Under the pieces are notes generated by a model. It was not told where the DNA came from, did no database searches, and saw only the letters and a list, made by a program, of their open reading frames with translations. From contig CALNXN010000007.1 in assembly GCA_942490645.1 (NCBI GenBank), positions 310,001-374,000 of the forward strand: a stretch of DNA of 64,000 nt. Reading direction: 5' to 3'. The DNA comes from CALNXN01 sp942490645. GTDB taxonomy: Bacteria; Pseudomonadota; Alphaproteobacteria; Rhodobacterales; Rhodobacteraceae. Shown in pieces: positions 63,662 to 64,000 of the stretch. A program made the position numbers and the translations under genes. How positions within the stretch are numbered: the stretch's first letter is position 1; the number at the start of each line of letters is the position of its first letter.

Positions 63662-64000
63662 ATGTTCTATTGTCGTCAGGTGGATCGTGAGGACAGGCAA
63701 TACGGGATAAAAGGACGCGGCACGGCATCCAACCGGACCGGCCGGTTTGAACCTGTTGCGCGGGTCTCCGAGGCGGATGGCTGGCCGGGGGATGGCGAGG
63801 CTCTGCCGGTTCTGCGCACCCAAACACGTATTGAACGGCCCCGTTCGGTTATCACTTACAATCGATCGCCAGATTTGCCGTTTGACCGGTCGCTGAACCC
63901 GTATCGTGGGTGCGAGCACGGGTGCGTTTATTGTTTTGCGCGGCCCAGTCATGCCTACCTGGGATTGTCGCCAGGGTTGGATTTTGAGACGAAGTTGATT
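63662..64000 (+). CDS. Radical SAM protein, PA0069 family (partial)
   Basis: The first 113 residues are present and the gene runs off the right edge. The text GIKGRGTASNRTGRFEP and the radical SAM cluster motif C-x3-C-x2-C (RGCEHGCVYCFARPS) fit the PA0069 family. The ATG at 63662 or the following GTG may start it. The family is widespread but uncharacterised. It is divergent from the corrinoid-protein gene. Confidence 0.9.
   Translation, partial: MFYCRQVDREDRQYGIKGRGTASNRTGRFEPVARVSEADGWPGDGEALPVLRTQTRIERPRSVITYNRSPDLPFDRSLNPYRGCEHGCVYCFARPSHAYLGLSPGLDFETKLI

Noticed and set aside
63620..63952. Minus-strand frame over the radical SAM gene
   Set aside because: It is antisense to the clear radical SAM start with the C-x3-C-x2-C motif.

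Overview
The window looks like chromosomal DNA of a Rhodobacterales (Roseobacter-group) alphaproteobacterium. The signs are the lptG-lptF/pepA/holC block, a VPLPA-type C-terminal sorting signal, an rnd/purM/purN/sufE neighbourhood, a corrinoid protein beside a DUF1638 protein, and high-GC codon use throughout. No IS element, prophage, CRISPR array or rRNA was seen. Two tRNA genes (Asn-GTT and a CAT tRNA) are present.

Layout. 1-8.6 kb holds housekeeping genes: the lptG edge, lptF, pepA, holC, a membrane-anchored aspartic protease, a MarC-type membrane protein, an ABC-F ATPase, ndk, a TfoX C-terminal-domain protein and aldose epimerase. 8.6-12.8 kb holds an unknown protein divergent from a large CheB-CheR-PAS protein. 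12.9-40.7 kb is a dense stress, energy and ion-homeostasis cluster. It contains a persulfide-dioxygenase-like enzyme and a SulP transporter, four universal stress proteins, a CbpA/CbpM-like pair, Hsp20, a bactofilin-like membrane protein, DUF2267, two Crp/Fnr regulators, an OmpR-type regulator, a site-2 protease, VIT1-, CaCA- and P-type-ATPase transporters, a phasin and PHA synthase, a MacAB-like ABC system, and a split YeeE/YedE transporter. 40.7-45.8 kb holds a LysR/NAD(P)-binding divergent pair and a PhnD-like binding protein with a hybrid histidine kinase. 45.8-53.5 kb is accessory: a trypsin-like protease, a cysteine-rich 727-residue orphan, a C39-like papain-fold peptidase and a small anchored protein that resembles part of that peptidase, ending at tRNA-Asn. 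53.6-64 kb returns to conserved genes: an MBL hydrolase, a sensor kinase, a thioesterase, the VPLPA protein, purM-purN, rnd, a lipoprotein, sufE, DUF1638 with a corrinoid protein, and a partial radical SAM gene.

How it works together. The most striking non-coding signal is a series of palindromes of the FNR/FixK type (TTGAN-N4-NTCAA), nearly all in intergenic promoter positions. They lie at about 12.85, 21.49, 24.90, 27.25, 28.03, 31.74, 38.74, 48.98 and 53.21 kb, with weaker copies near 16.58 and 38.16 kb. Two Crp/Fnr proteins encoded inside this stretch carry the E-x-x-S-R recognition helix expected to read such boxes. I infer a local regulon responding to oxygen, redox or sulfide. It would tie chaperones, universal stress proteins, ion pumps, PHA metabolism and sulfur detoxification to the otherwise undescribed peptidase/cysteine-rich-protein unit at 49-53 kb. 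That unit is my best candidate for a new system: a cysteine peptidase followed directly by a protein resembling its own N-terminal domain, an arrangement like streptopain and its inhibitor Spi.
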